DNA of 64,000 nt from Mixophyes australis (lineage: Eukaryota > Chordata > Amphibia > Anura > Limnodynastidae), in NCBI GenBank assembly GCA_036250195.1, contig JAVHZZ010000002.1, positions 70,918,205-70,982,204 on the forward strand, written 5' to 3'. Shown here piece by piece: positions 37,247 to 55,054 of the stretch. How positions within the stretch are numbered: position 1 is the stretch's first letter; every line of letters begins with the position of its first letter. The notes below the pieces were generated by a model. That model did no database searches. It saw only the letters and a list, made by a program, of their open reading frames with translations, and was not told the origin of the DNA. The position numbers and the translations under genes are program-made.

Positions 37247-37905
37247 AGGGCACGATTCATTAAGGAACGTAAATGCCGATACGTGCCGTATTTTGCATTA
37301 AATTACACTGGACACTTCCGACAGCCTACGATTTTAGGGACAGAACAGGCATATGCATGTAGTCAATGTACAGTAAGGGCAGGCCAAGCACGAGCACACA
37401 CCACAGTATCCAACTCAAGCTTTGGGAATCTCTCAGGTACGTGTATTTCAATCATATCACTTGTACCAGCTCCAGGTCTGGTGTAAGTGCTGAGTACTAG
37501 TGATGACAGACATGTATGCATACTATAACATGTGTTCGCAATTAGAAGCAACTGTAAAAATGCATCTTATGCACAGTAGACATTAATAACATCCTAATAT
37601 GCATGTCATGGAAGAAAAGACTTTTAAAACAGTTTTTCATTAATGACTATTATTAACAGGTGACAATAATTGAGCACTTTTTTTGTGGGACTTTATATTT
37701 CACATATGTATTATACATATCCTGCAGGGTGTTTCTGTCTCAGCAAGTGCCATATATGCAGAGCGTACCTACACCCGTACTTAACAAGAGACGTTTCTTC
37801 AAATCTGCTTCTAATTAAATAAGACACGTGTTGTCCGATTTTTAAAAAGAAAAAAATAGATGCACAACTCGCTAATTTTGCGTGCCTTAATGAACCAGGC
37901 CCAGT
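37247..37905. mobile_element. MITE-like element with GGGC...CATTAAGG termini
   Basis: The left end GGGCACGATTCATTAAGGAA is mirrored at the right by the inverse of GGCCTGGTTCATTAAGGCAC. The interior is AT-rich without coding potential. The target duplication is not clear, so the exact ends are uncertain. Confidence 0.55.
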
Positions 37906-39159
37906 GTTTGAAATAAGGGAATTTATGACCTGAACAACTGTTGATTACCTACCCTTCATTCTGAAATGCTTATGATTGAATGAATAGTTCACGATGTGGA
38001 TTGGCTCATTATCAGGCATGTTGGAAAACGAGGCCTGCTCTTAGCCTGTGTATGTAGTCATCATTGAACCATAATAACATGTCCCAGTATAAACCAGAAG
38101 CAGTCCACCAATTTCCTCCCATGCATGTGGCCAAATTGTACAGAGATCCTGTCGCTCTATCCAAGCAGCAGCAAGATCGCTTGTGGGGTCAGCTTAACAC
38201 ACACACAAAATTGGGCAGGAAATAAGATTAGATAGAAGGATATAAGAGGTTAGACATGCTTCAGATCCAATACATACTATACACCCTTAAAACAAAGTGT
38301 GCTTAATATACAACGTAAGCATCACCGAGTAAACACATACTGATGGGGGCACTTCAAGGAAAGTCTGGAGAGCTCCGTAGTATGAAATCCAGGTGGACAA
38401 TTATACATGCTGCATGTTACTTAATTTCCTGTTATGTTTCAACATCTTTGTGCCTCCCCTTATCTCCAGATGCCCATTAAAGATGGCAGCCTTGCGCTCC
38501 AAGGCACACTGCCATTGCTGGCCCCAGTTATACCTGAATTACCAAGAGGTCTGTTACAGTCGGTTCCTAGTCCCAGAAATGCAGCATTCATAACATATTA
38601 GATGGAAATCATGTGACCCTCATATTGTGACATCACTCAATAAGCAGGTGACGGCAGATGTCTGAATCAGGCTTCCTCTGCCAGTCTGCACTAAGAGTGC
38701 CAGGCTGATAGCATTTATAGAGCCAATGGAAGTGGTTCTGACTATAGGAGACATCAACTACTAAAACTGGCCCCTGGTTCATAAATAAACCAAACCACAA
38801 ATATTGTGTGTGGGCAACATTAAACTTTTAATCCTTGCAATAGTGCATTCTGACATGTGTGTGAAAACAGTTAATACAGCAATACTCATTAAAACAGCAA
38901 TTCCTTCAATGTAAAATCATGAGTTGGGTTTTGTTTTTTTTGTTTGTTCTGTTTTTCGCATAAATCACAGTGGCAGGCTATAAGATTGCAATTATTTACC
39001 ATTTTTCTGTTTGTTTGTTCTGTTTCATTGATGATTTATAGTTCTACAGCAACCACCATCAGTTACACAGCACATTATGTAGTGAGCAGAGAAGCTTTGG
39101 AATGCACCACTAGAGTTAAATCCGCTTGCTGAGCCACGACATGCTGAGCCACGAGTCCC

Positions 39160-39368
39160 GAGAGAGACTTGGGTCAATTTAATAGTAGCCAATTACCCTA
39201 TTAGTATGTTTTTAGAGTATGGGAGGAAACCAGAGCACCCAGAGGAAACCCACACAAACATGGGGAGAACATACAAACGCCACAAAGATAAGGTCATGGT
39301 CAGAAATCAAACGCATGACCCCAGTGCTGTGAGGCAGAAGTGCGAACCACTAAGCCACTATGCTGTCC
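39160..39368 (-). mobile_element. SINE copy, 3'-truncated
   Basis: An inverted copy that keeps the promoter half (in reverse complement, AGTGGTTCGCACTTCTGCC) and the TTTCCTCCCATAC segment. It ends near the GACCCAAGTC position, so the GATGAT tail is missing. Confidence 0.7.
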
Positions 39369-39927
39369 TGAACAGACAGATAATTAACATGCAAGTTATG
39401 CGATGTATTGAAATATATAAACAGAAATACAATAAAATGGGAAAGAAACACTTAGGGGGGATATTAAATTACCAGTGAAGTGCCATAGCAGCATCAGAAT
39501 GCTTTGGAACCTCTCATCTAATTGAAGGACACACAAGCACAAATGGACAGGTCAGTGCCATCTTCAGCATATCCTGAACATCTGTTCTGCTAAAAACCTT
39601 TGATGACCCAATTAGCGCAAAGTTCTTCTCTCTCTCTCAACTTCAAAAATGGGAACACACTGACGAGCAGCAGATGAAGACTTGCAACAAAACAAAAAAA
39701 ACAAAAAAAAAGTGCTCCAACATCCATTACACAATCACAAATCTTTATATTAACAAGTAGATACCCACTATTAATAAATCTTATGTGCCATGGTCCTTTA
39801 ATGATATGAGAGGGTCTCAACCCTCAGTTGTTAGACCCCTCCCTTCCTTTAAAACAGCTATGATTGGTTTGAGTGAAGAACCAAAACATCCACAGGCGCT
39901 ACATAACATTATGCCAAGTAACACACT

Positions 39928-40074
39928 AAGGGGCGGGTAATCAATTAGGATTTGCAGCTGAGCTTGTAAAGGGTCATTACGGTACTGCAACTTCGCGGAT
40001 TACTGTGCGCAGAAATCCACAATGCTGCGGTACTGGGACCCATGTAGCCGCAAATCCTAATTGAATATGCCCCT
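39928..40074. mobile_element. Palindromic MITE, Harbinger-like (copy D)
   Basis: The arms GGGCGGGTAATCAATTAGGA and, inverted, GGGGCATATTCAATTAGGAT enclose a short loop. The flanks carry a TAA duplication (ACTAA on the left, TAAGG on the right). The inner arms GCGGTACTGGG and GGTACTGCAA also pair. Confidence 0.65.
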
Positions 40075-40383
40075 AAGGGGTACATTGGTCAACTGCAGGT
40101 TTTGTAAGAGTCTGTAGTTGTCCATTTTTTCGTGCAATTTTAATAAAGGCAAAACCCACCGATGTGTACGTAGCTTTATACAATGTTGATGATAGGGCCA
40201 CTAGTTCATAACATTATATGCTGTGTATGGACAACACATTTGGTTTTGACCCTATGAGCCTATATTGGAATTTGGGAATGTAAGTAATTGTATGTTAGAG
40301 AATTGCAATGTTAACGTCTTAAGAGTATTCTCTGGTGCAAGACAATATTCACCACAAACATTTTCTTATTTTCAAATTATTTT

Positions 40384-40478
40384 TTTATTCCCAGAATCCA
40401 CTGGCAGATCTTGTGACAAGGGATCTACCACAAGACAGACACACAGGACGTATAGGAGTTTGCAGGTCAGAGAATTCA
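40384..40478 (-). terminator. atp5mc2: atp5mc2 3' UTR with poly(A) signal
   Basis: On the minus strand an AATAAA lies at 40384-40389, about 90 bases beyond the stop codon. It is a plausible cleavage signal, giving a short 3' UTR as is usual for subunit c genes. The cleavage point itself is not determined. Confidence 0.65.
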
Positions 40479-46644
<6,166 letters not shown>

Positions 46645-47599
46645 TTTGATGTTAAAGTGGACGGACAAAGGATATGAGAAATGCTTCTGTAAAAGAATTA
46701 AAAAAACATAGAATGCATCTTATTAAGCATTATGTACACTTGTATTACACACATCTAGAAAAAAATTCAGCAAAAGTTTGTATTACACAAAAATACATTT
46801 ATAAAATAACCATATTTTATAAATGAAAAACAGAGATATCCATGGGATCTTCACCCCAGTAAGTTAGAGAACATAGAAACAAAGTTCCACTTCCCTGTTA
46901 ATTTAGGTGCCCCAGGGACTGAGCATTGTGTGTGGGTATGTATAATGTAAAACAACCTACACATCTCCTGAATACCTCTGGTGACAGCACCTCCTGCTGC
47001 TGGCCGGTATATACCACCAGGTGAAGGCTCACCTGCAGCAGGGGGTGGGGAGAGCTCTGGTACCTGCATATATAGGTAACACTGCCCAGCCCACAGCTTC
47101 TGGCACAAGCCTGCACCTACCCACCAGCAGGGGGAGCTCTTACACGTAGTGTCCCGGAATTCTTTCCGATTCCGGACTATTCTGCTTTACATTCACACAC
47201 AGAAGAAAACCCTAATATCGGTATATATCGGGAACATACAGGACCCGGCGTTATTGTAAAACAGCGACAGCTGGCAAATGTTAGCCTGGGGAGGCGAGAT
47301 CCGGCTCAGCAGCTTATTCGTAAAATGTTATAAAAGAAATGCAGGTGGCCCAATGCCCCAGCCCAAGACAGCGCACAGAGGGACTGACCCTGGGGGTAGA
47401 TGCCCCCTGCCCAGCCAGCCCCTGACCTTCACGCAGTGTCCCCTGCAAATCACAATAGTATCACAGAGGGCGACTCTCCTAGCTACATGATGTGTGAGCT
47501 GTGATTTACTGCCATAAATGCACAGACATATATAACACAATACCCAGGTGACTGCCACAATGACACCTGCAAGCTGATCCCAGCAGACAGGGACATGCA

Positions 47600-47870
47600 C
47601 AAGGTCATATTATCTGCAGAAACCTCCGGGGCCGCAGTACGACCAATCCCTGAACACACATCACGGCGTCCGATCTACGGCATGTAACTAATCCCTCCGC
47701 CGTGGGCTTCCTATGGGCCGAAGCCGTGCACAGACTGCAGGAAAGCCGGGCCTCACCTTGGCGGGGAGAGAATGAAGGAGCGAGACCACACTGCGCATGC
47801 GCTCACAAGCAGCTTTGACAGCGGCCGTCGCGCATGCGTTTATTCTCACGCATTCTGCCAGAGCGGCTCT
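47600..47870 (-). promoter_or_regulatory. atp5mc2: atp5mc2 CpG promoter with two NRF-1-type sites and non-coding exon 1
   Basis: This CpG-rich block lies about 1.1 kb upstream of exon 2. A donor (GTGAGG) ends a probable untranslated exon 1 at 47757. Just upstream are two palindromic sites of the NRF-1 kind: TGCGCATGCGC at 47792-47802 and GCGCATGCG at 47830-47838. NRF-1 is known to drive nuclear genes for oxidative phosphorylation, which suits this gene. No TATA box is seen. The start site is inferred to lie near 47780-47830. Confidence 0.72.
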
Positions 47871-48135
47871 TAAGGCAAAATATGTTACAGCGCCATCTGC
47901 TGGCACGGAGAATAGTTCTGTTGAGGGGTGAGATGACGTCTATGACATGTACATGACAGACCTCCAAACATAATGACACGTCTGACTTCTCCAGAAGAAA
48001 TGATTGAAAATAACGTAACTGTAACTATTAGGATTCTATATTTTATCAGTTGTAATTTTTTTACATATTAATTCAAGCTTGATGCTGGGCTGTATTATGC
48101 TGATTTTGCAGCAATAAAATGAAAGTAATATAAAC

Positions 48136-48429
48136 CATATTTGCCAACTCTCCCGAAATGTCCAGGTGACTCCAGAAATCCGGGTAGGTCTCTCGGACTC
48201 CCGGGAGAGCAGGCAAGTCTCCCGAATACTGCAACTTGCTAGCCAAAATGACGTTATTCGCAGTGAACCACGTCATTTTGGTCCCATTTCCCATGACAAA
48301 AATGACGTTCCCATCGCGGAGATGGGGGCCAAAATTACGCGACTTACTGTGTTCCGCCCCCTCCCATTCTCCAGCCACGCCCCATTTCCGGGATCTTTCT
48401 GACTTCACTATTTAACAGTTGGCAAGTAT
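48136..48429. mobile_element. hAT MITE, CATACTTGCC family (copy 1)
   Basis: The ends are CATATTTGCCAACTCTCCCG and, inverted, ATACTTGCCAACTG. The 8-bp flanks are identical: ATATAAAC on both sides. The interior has inverted CCCGGGAG motifs and CATTTTGG blocks shared with the copy at 58710. Confidence 0.85.
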
Positions 48430-48762
48430 ATATAAACCTTACGTTTAAATACACAGATACCTGGCATAGCTACACTGCAATTAGATCACATGCATGTTAT
48501 ATACCTATAATTTTATTGTGTAGGTATGAAACATACCTATAAGCTAATTACAGTGCAGCTATATAGCCTGTGTAAAGCTGTCCACACTTGCATTGATTTA
48601 ATAAACTAATAAGCCAAAATTGCACATACTATTGTTCGAATTTAAAAAAAATGGCATGAATGTGATACATTTTTATGACCAACATAAAAAAAAGTCGGCA
48701 AGCTCTCAAGACTATATGGTCCCTTTGTCAAGTAACTTACACGTGCTGCTGAAAAGTTGTAG

Positions 48763-48878
48763 GGGGTATATTTACTAAACTGCGGGTTTGAAAAAATGGA
48801 GATGTTGCCTAAAGCAACCAATCAGATTCTAGCTGTCATTTTGTTGAATGTACTAATTAAATGATAACTAGAATCTGT
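48763..48878. mobile_element. Palindromic MITE, half copy
   Basis: It begins GGGGTATATTTACTAAACTG and contains GCAACCAATCAGATTCTAGC. It matches the left arm of the full copy at 48924-49100 and then loses similarity after CTAGAATCTG. Confidence 0.75.
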
Positions 48879-48923
48879 ATACACATTAGTAGTAGCCAAT
48901 CTTGCAGACATATAGCTAATACT

Positions 48924-49100
48924 AGGGGCTAGATTTACTAAACTGCGGGTTTGGAAAATGGGAGATGTTGCCTATAGCAACCAATCAGATTCTAGCTTTC
49001 ATTTATTTAGTGCATTCTACAAAATGACAGCTAGAATCTGATTGGTTGCTTTAGGCAACATCTCCACTTTTTCAAACCCGCAGTTTAGTAAATATACCCC
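48924..49100. mobile_element. Palindromic MITE, full copy
   Basis: An almost perfect 177-bp inverted repeat. The left arm GGGGCTAGATTTACTAAACT and the inverted right arm GGGGTATATTTACTAAACTG both run on through GCAACCAATCAGATTCTAGC. A transcript would fold into one long hairpin. Confidence 0.88.
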
Positions 49101-49395
49101 ATAGACTGTATATATACACAGAAAATTAGACTCTTTGGTTACACAATGGAAAAAAGTGACATGTAGGTAATACGTTATAAGAGTGAGTCTAATGATTGCT
49201 CAAAGCAGTGATGTCAGGATTGTGTCCCATATAAGGAATGTGAAAATCTATGGCGATTTAATTGGGATTTGGTCCACAGAGGTGATGCATCGGGAGATTT
49301 GTGCATTTTTTCCTTTTAATTAGAGATCAAAAGTACATGATTTTGTTTCTTATGAATTTCAATGTAAAAATGTAATTCTTTGGCTTCCTCTAGAT

Positions 49396-49670
49396 CATAC
49401 TTGCCTACTTTTGGAGGCAGTTGTCCCGGAGGGGGTCCGTCGAGGGGGGCGTGGCCACGTGTGGTGCACCGTTAGGCTCCACAATCTTAGGCCATTTTAG
49501 CCAATCACAGCAGGGGGCGGGGCCACAATGGCACGTTTAGCCCGGCCCACCAACATCTTAAAGAATGGCGACAGCAGAATCCGGGATTTTTGCCTGCTCT
49601 CTCTGGAGTCCGGGAGAGCTCCCAAAAATTTGGGAGTCTCCCGGACATTTCGGGAGAGTAGGCAACTATG
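49396..49670. mobile_element. hAT MITE, CATACTTGCC family (copy 2)
   Basis: The ends are CATACTTGCCTACTTTTGGA and, inverted, CATAGTTGCCTACTCTCCCG. The flanking 8 bp CTCTAGAT are identical on both sides. Confidence 0.88.
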
Positions 49671-50598
49671 CTCTAGATGTGTTTTTTTTTCTTTTTTGAA
49701 AAGTGCTATTGGCAAAGAAGGAAGAGAGTACTCTGTACATACATATGACAATCTAGGGAAGTGAAGGACAACATGCGGCTCTAATGTCACATGTGCTCCT
49801 CTGAGCCTTCACCTGCGGCAGCGGCTCCTTCCTACTCTACTGTCAGATTTGTTTGTTATAGCTTGTAACACTTGTTGGCAGTGCCTGCTGATATGTTATT
49901 GCACATAGGTGTCTCTTTCTTTCATTAAATATATTGTTTTAACTTATTACTGAGATTAATGGTACTGTGCTGCCCACTTGCAGGTGTAAGGGCCGCCCCA
50001 TGCGGCCCCTGAAGTGTTTTCAGGTTGCCCATCCCTGGATGGGTGTTATGGGAAGGGTAACTGTATACACATTAGTAGTAACAATCAGGATATATGATGC
50101 AACGCAAGATGAACAAATTAACTAAATATGCAGTTTTGGACACTTCCACAGAGTTTTAGTATGAATAAACTTGTTCTAGGTATCATGATACACGAGACCA
50201 CTGAACTGAAATCATATAGTCCTTCTTGAGGATAACGTAACGTAAAGAGGAAAGTGGAGGGGGGAGAAAAAAAAAGTAGGGCATGAGAGTCAGAAGGTGT
50301 TAGGTTTGTATTAGTAAATAGAGAAATTCAAATAGCGTTCAATGGAGGTTTGGCCCCATAATTGTTCATCCAGGGGGACCATGTATTGTAAAGGTATTGG
50401 TTCTGTTGTGTAATATGGCTGTGATATGTTCCATGTGGTAGGCCAGGCAGATAATATGGATTGTGGTGACTAGGGAGGGAGAGTCTGTCTTCCTACATTT
50501 GGATGATATTTGTTAGTTAGTGGCATTCAATATATGCTTATAAGTTTGTAGCTGCGTTGTGGAGTATTCAGCATGGATCTGGGTAAGAGGGGTATGTC
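49671..50598. other. Intergenic, nothing identified
   Basis: No gene or family-assigned repeat is recognised between the two flanking hAT MITEs. A GCGGCCCTGAAGTG-type segment near 50000 may be an old repeat fragment. Confidence 0.35.
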
Positions 50599-50968
50599 CA
50601 GCGCCGCCTTCAGAAATCATGGGGCCCAGTACGGCCTTCCCCCCCACCGATGAGCGCCCCCCCGCCCCCGATGAGCGCCCCCACAACACATACTTACCTG
50701 GGGGCCCGCTGTCTTGCAGTCCGCTGGTCTCCGCTACTCTGTTTTCAGCCACAGGCAGATCACATGATCGCAGGGGGAATGATTCCTCCACCCCTGCGAT
50801 CGCATTCTGTTGCCTGGCCGCCAGGCTTAAAACAGAGTAGCGGTGACCAGCGGACTACAAGACAGTGGGGCCCCCAGGTAAATATGTGTTGCACTATTGT
50901 ACCGGGCCCCCTGGTGAGCCAGGGCCCAGTACAACAGTACCCCCTGTACCCCCCTGATGGCGGCCCTG
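50599..50968. mobile_element. hAT-type MITE with long internal palindrome
   Basis: The ends are CAGCGCCGCCTTCAGAAATC and, inverted, CAGGGCCGCCATCAGGGGG. The 8-bp flanks GGTATGTC are identical. Inside, arms such as ACTGTCTTGTAGTCCGCTGG and CCAGCGGACTGCAAGACAG pair over more than 80 bases. Open frames across it are a result of base composition. Confidence 0.88.
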
Positions 50969-51138
50969 GGTATGTCCACCATATGGGCCTCTTTAAATCC
51001 TCAGTATCCAGCATCAATCTGTGTTGCTTTGGACATGGAGGCATGTTGGGACCCAGGACCATCTCTAAAAATGTTCATACAAGTTGTCTTTGATTCTTAA
51101 AGAAACTGAGCTTTAGCCTTAGATTGAGGGGTCTGTTT

Positions 51139-51451
51139 CATACTTGCCTACTCTGCCGGAATTTCTGGGAGGCTTCCGAATTTCTGGTAGTCCTCCCGGA
51201 CTCCTGGAAGAGTAGGCAACACTCCCGGATCCTACAAATTACTGGATATAATGACATTTAATATCGGGGGAGGGGGGGGGGGCTTAAGCATGTCATTAAG
51301 CCCCGCCCCCACTATTTATTTATGCGGTGAATTTAGGCATTTTATAGTGGGGGCGTGGCTATTGTGATGCAAAGATGTCACCACGCCCCCTCCTACACTT
51401 GTCACGTGACCTGTCCTCCCGGAGGACATAGTCACAAAGTCGGCAACTATG
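51139..51451. mobile_element. hAT MITE, CATACTTGCC family (copy 3)
   Basis: It starts CATACTTGCCTACTCTGCCG and ends with the inverse of CATAGTTGCCGACTTTGTG. The 8-bp flanks are GTCTGTTT and GTCTATTT, one mismatch. The interior has C-rich and G-rich runs. Confidence 0.85.
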
Positions 51452-54108
51452 GTCTATTTACTAATGTGCAGCATTATATAATGCAGTACCGCTGCTATTT
51501 ACTATGTCGCCGCTGCTCAGAGAGCCCTGGCTAGGTACCTCTCCTCCACAAAGTGGTTTTATTCTTCACCAGTGAATGTTGAAGGTGAAATGCGCATGCA
51601 CATACGATTTGGCTGGCAGAGAATCATGCAAAACCTTGACAGCTTCACTGGACCCTTAGGGACAGGTAAGCTAACAGTGAATGCTCTTCACTACTTCATA
51701 AATTACTAAAATTATAGTCCCCATAGAGTTCTATCTCTGATTTCTCCTTCATTAACCCCTCCATAAATAGTGTAACTTGATGTTTTCACTGGGCTTATGG
51801 CTGATCTCAGTTTTATAAATAGACACACGGGGCTTAATTTTTGACCACTTTTGGTGTTGTCTTTTTTCCACGTCACCTGGTCCAGGAACGTTTAATGATG
51901 TTTTCCAAAAATAAAAATACTCAATTATTAACAAGCTTTTTTTCCAGCATTCCATTGAAGTAAACGGAGAGTCGTTTTAGGAGCATTTCTGAAGCACCAA
52001 ATCCGTTCAGGTATTTTCATGTGGATATAGCTTAAAAGATCTTTTGACAGAACTATTGTTAAACCCACAGAAATATCTATATATGATATACTTGAGATTT
52101 TGAGCAAGCGCAGTAAAGATTGAAATCGTTCAATCTTCCCACACATGCAAAAATGATCACCCATAAAAAGTTATAAAAATCATCAAGCCTGGACAATTAA
52201 ATTTGAAAGTTCTTTTATGTGAGATTGCATAGTTTTAAATAACTTATGTCTCAGATATTTAACTTGGCCAGACAATGGGATATTGGCAACAATATCAGCC
52301 AATTGGCCAGATATCACATTGTGTGTGGCTAAAAAACTAGCTGGATGCTGATAACAATCAGCAAAACTGATTGGATTGTTAAAGGGTATATTGGTAAATG
52401 TGGTTGGAATATGACTGATATCGGCCTGGGTTTACCTATCACCTGGCTGTTTTCCAACTGCACTATCACGTCTCTAAGAAGCCCGGAGAAATTTGTCTGC
52501 TCGGCCCATGTGCTGAAGCAGTGGATCTTGTCCAATTTGACCACCTACAAAGTGTATTTAGGCTGTGAACACACAAGGTAAAATGAGAATATTTCACTAG
52601 AGGTGCAATTAGCTGTATCCACCACAAGGTGGACACAGCTAGATTGAGCTTCATGGTAAATGTGATCTCCGTTTTCAGAGAGCAGGATACACCTGAAATT
52701 CAGCATTTTGCTCTTTAGTGAGTGGACTCAATTGGCTGCACCAGAGGTATAACCCCATTGTTTTGCCCAGTGCAAGTGATTTACGAAGTGCAAAATGGCG
52801 GACACGTAACATAAAGTCAGATTTCATCCTACAGCTGTGCCTTGATTGGCTCAAATATGCCTAGATATTCACAAAAAGCATATAGGTTTACGGAGCAAGA
52901 TAGCATTGTTTCCAGGGAAGCAGAAGTTTGCACAGTAAGGCAAGAGGTGGGCAGAGTGAAGCAGATTACATTTTGGGTAGCAAGATAACTGAAACAAGAT
53001 AAGGGTTGTGGGGTGCATTTTAGGTGTGGTCTTTGTTGTGTGGATTGCTGCATGTCCATTTTCATTCTGCAAAGGGATTGCATTTTGCTCAGAGCTGGCA
53101 GTCGTTGGGACTCATCCGATATTATTATTGGACTTTGAAGTGATATTTCACTTTCCACCACGTGTATCTTCAGGTGGTTCCAAAAGCCCACAAAACTAGG
53201 AGCAGATTGATGTTCTAGAATCTAGGGGTATCTCCAAGGACCAGAAGGGGTTGTGCACCTTGAAATGTGCTTTAAAGACAAACAGGCAATACTGGTGCAG
53301 ATAAAGAAGTAGTGCAGGTTTGCATTTTTCGCACATCCTAAATGAGCCTTTGTGATGGGTCTGGGTTCAGCGTTTGACATAAATGTGGCAGTATACAGTG
53401 ACCAACTCCTAAAAGACTTTCTGAGTAAACAGTGCCGCTCATTCATTCTGTGCATAATATCAAAATGTTTCATTTCATATTCAGCTCAACTTTAAAAATA
53501 ATTTACTGTCCAGAAAAATCATGTTCATATTCATCTAAAAAAAGTTTATTTGCACAAATGGTATATAAGTAACTGATACATAAAACACGAAGGAGAAATG
53601 CTGATATTTATTTACAGCAGTTTCTTTCTATACTCCTTATCTATATCTGAAATGAAAACTTTTTATAGGACATTTTATCTTAATGAAAATAAACGATTCC
53701 CATCTCTGTAGGACATTAAGTAACACTAAGCCTAAAATGCAGGTTACTTTATGGAAACAGCTATTAACAAATAGTAATACATGCAAAACTCACAGAAAGT
53801 TATAATATTTGAAATAGCTTGTTCATCTTGGCATGGATTTTTTCTTTAAAGGAAAACTAAACCTGAAAAATGAAAGATAAAGTATGTAAAATGCACGTTT
53901 GAGTCTCGTTGCCATTGCAGCTCTGTTAACAAATAAAGTAGGATTTTCTCATATCTACATTACAGATAGCTGTAAGTCTATTCCACACAAGGCCCTATTT
54001 AATTTTTTTCAATGGTTCCAACAGCTAATGCCTCCCATCTGTATAATTGGAATACATAGAATAACTAAATGAGCCCATGGTTACATGTTTATAAAATGTA
54101 AGTAAATA
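51452..54108. other. Intergenic to gene C 3' region, no gene identified
   Basis: Several open frames of 60-120 codons occur (for example 52829-53191, minus), but they lack splice sites or familiar motifs. The right part, from about 53500, is AT-rich and may be 3' UTR of gene C. Confidence 0.35.
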
Positions 54109-54114
54109 TTTATT
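54109..54114 (-). terminator. Candidate poly(A) signal of gene C
   Basis: AATAAA on the minus strand, 45 bases past the gene C stop codon. Another AATAAA on this strand near 53549 could serve a longer 3' UTR. Confidence 0.4.
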
Positions 54115-54158
54115 AATATATGAAATAAAAGTTTTTATAAGAACAATGATGTGTAAAA

Positions 54159-54269
54159 TTAATTATGCCTTAGGTCCAGGTATTTGCTGGCTTTCCACAG
54201 ATTTAGGGCTGATTCCACATCCTTAGGGCACTGGGTTAAAGGGATCTGGTACAGGTCAAAAAGCTGAAA
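54159..54269 (-). CDS. Gene C, terminal coding exon, product not recognised
   Basis: On the minus strand the sequence ATGCTGTGCTTTACAG gives a good acceptor before base 54269. The exon then reads 36 codons in phase 0 (FQLFDLYQIPLTQCPKDVES, then ALNLWKASKYLDLRHN) and stops at TAA (54159-54161). The other two frames close early. The codons have protein-like composition (helix-forming, alternating charged and hydrophobic residues). An AATAAA follows at 54109-54114. I do not recognise the protein. No partner exon was found up to 64000, which is filled with transposons, so the preceding exon is probably beyond the window. It could instead be a fragment of a retrocopied gene, but the intact acceptor argues against that. 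Confidence 0.55.
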   Translation of the reverse strand, partial: FQLFDLYQIPLTQCPKDVESALNLWKASKYLDLRHN

Positions 54270-55054
54270 CTGTAAAGCACAGCATATAACTTCACTGTCT
54301 AGCATGTACCTTATTGTAAATTCACGAAATCACATACTACATTTGTACAGGGTAAGACACCAAACCCCTCAGTCTCACTCTGCTACTTCACATTGATGTG
54401 AGATCGAAAATCTTGTCCCTCCTAACATGGAAACAAAGGGGTGTGATAGCATCATGGACATATTTAGTTAAGAATGAACACATAATTTATTTTACATTTG
54501 TAATTCAGTAAGAGCTCATACATATGATACGTGTTCAGTTTGGTAAGCTCAATATAACCAGCACTTCAAATAGGTATAATTGAACCCTATAAAGAATGCA
54601 TTGTCTGCACTGGATGAACCATGGGCACCAGACAGTATGACACTGTACTCAGCTGCAGTGCTCACTCTGAACGCTCGTGTGTATGCATCCACAGGGAGCT
54701 GGCTTAAAACCTAGTACAGGTGGAATGAGGACTAAAGCAGAGCTCTGATATATATACATGTATATAGTGCTCTATAAGCCTAACATATTGTTAGTATAGT
54801 TTGCTTCTAAATGATAATTACGAAGGCTAATCATTATAATGACATATAGACCTGAGTGTGAAATGCATGAATTCCTCATAAATTAAAAATAAAAACATAT
54901 TGCACAGCACGTTTATAGAGAGTGTTTAATCATTCACATCAGTCCTTGTCCCAGCGGAGCTAAGTTTTCTAAAAAAAAATACACACTAACATTTACCTAC
55001 CAGTATGTTTTTTAGGACTGTGGGAGGAAACTGGCACGTAAACATGGCAAGAAT

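Noticed and set aside
50513..51093. Four overlapping open frames of 92-147 codons on both strands
   Set aside because: They lie across the hAT MITE at 50599-50968, whose palindromic GC-rich sequence keeps several frames open.
52829..53191. 120-codon minus-strand open frame
   Set aside because: No recognisable motif and no upstream exon or promoter. It also overlaps open frames on both strands, so it is probably chance.
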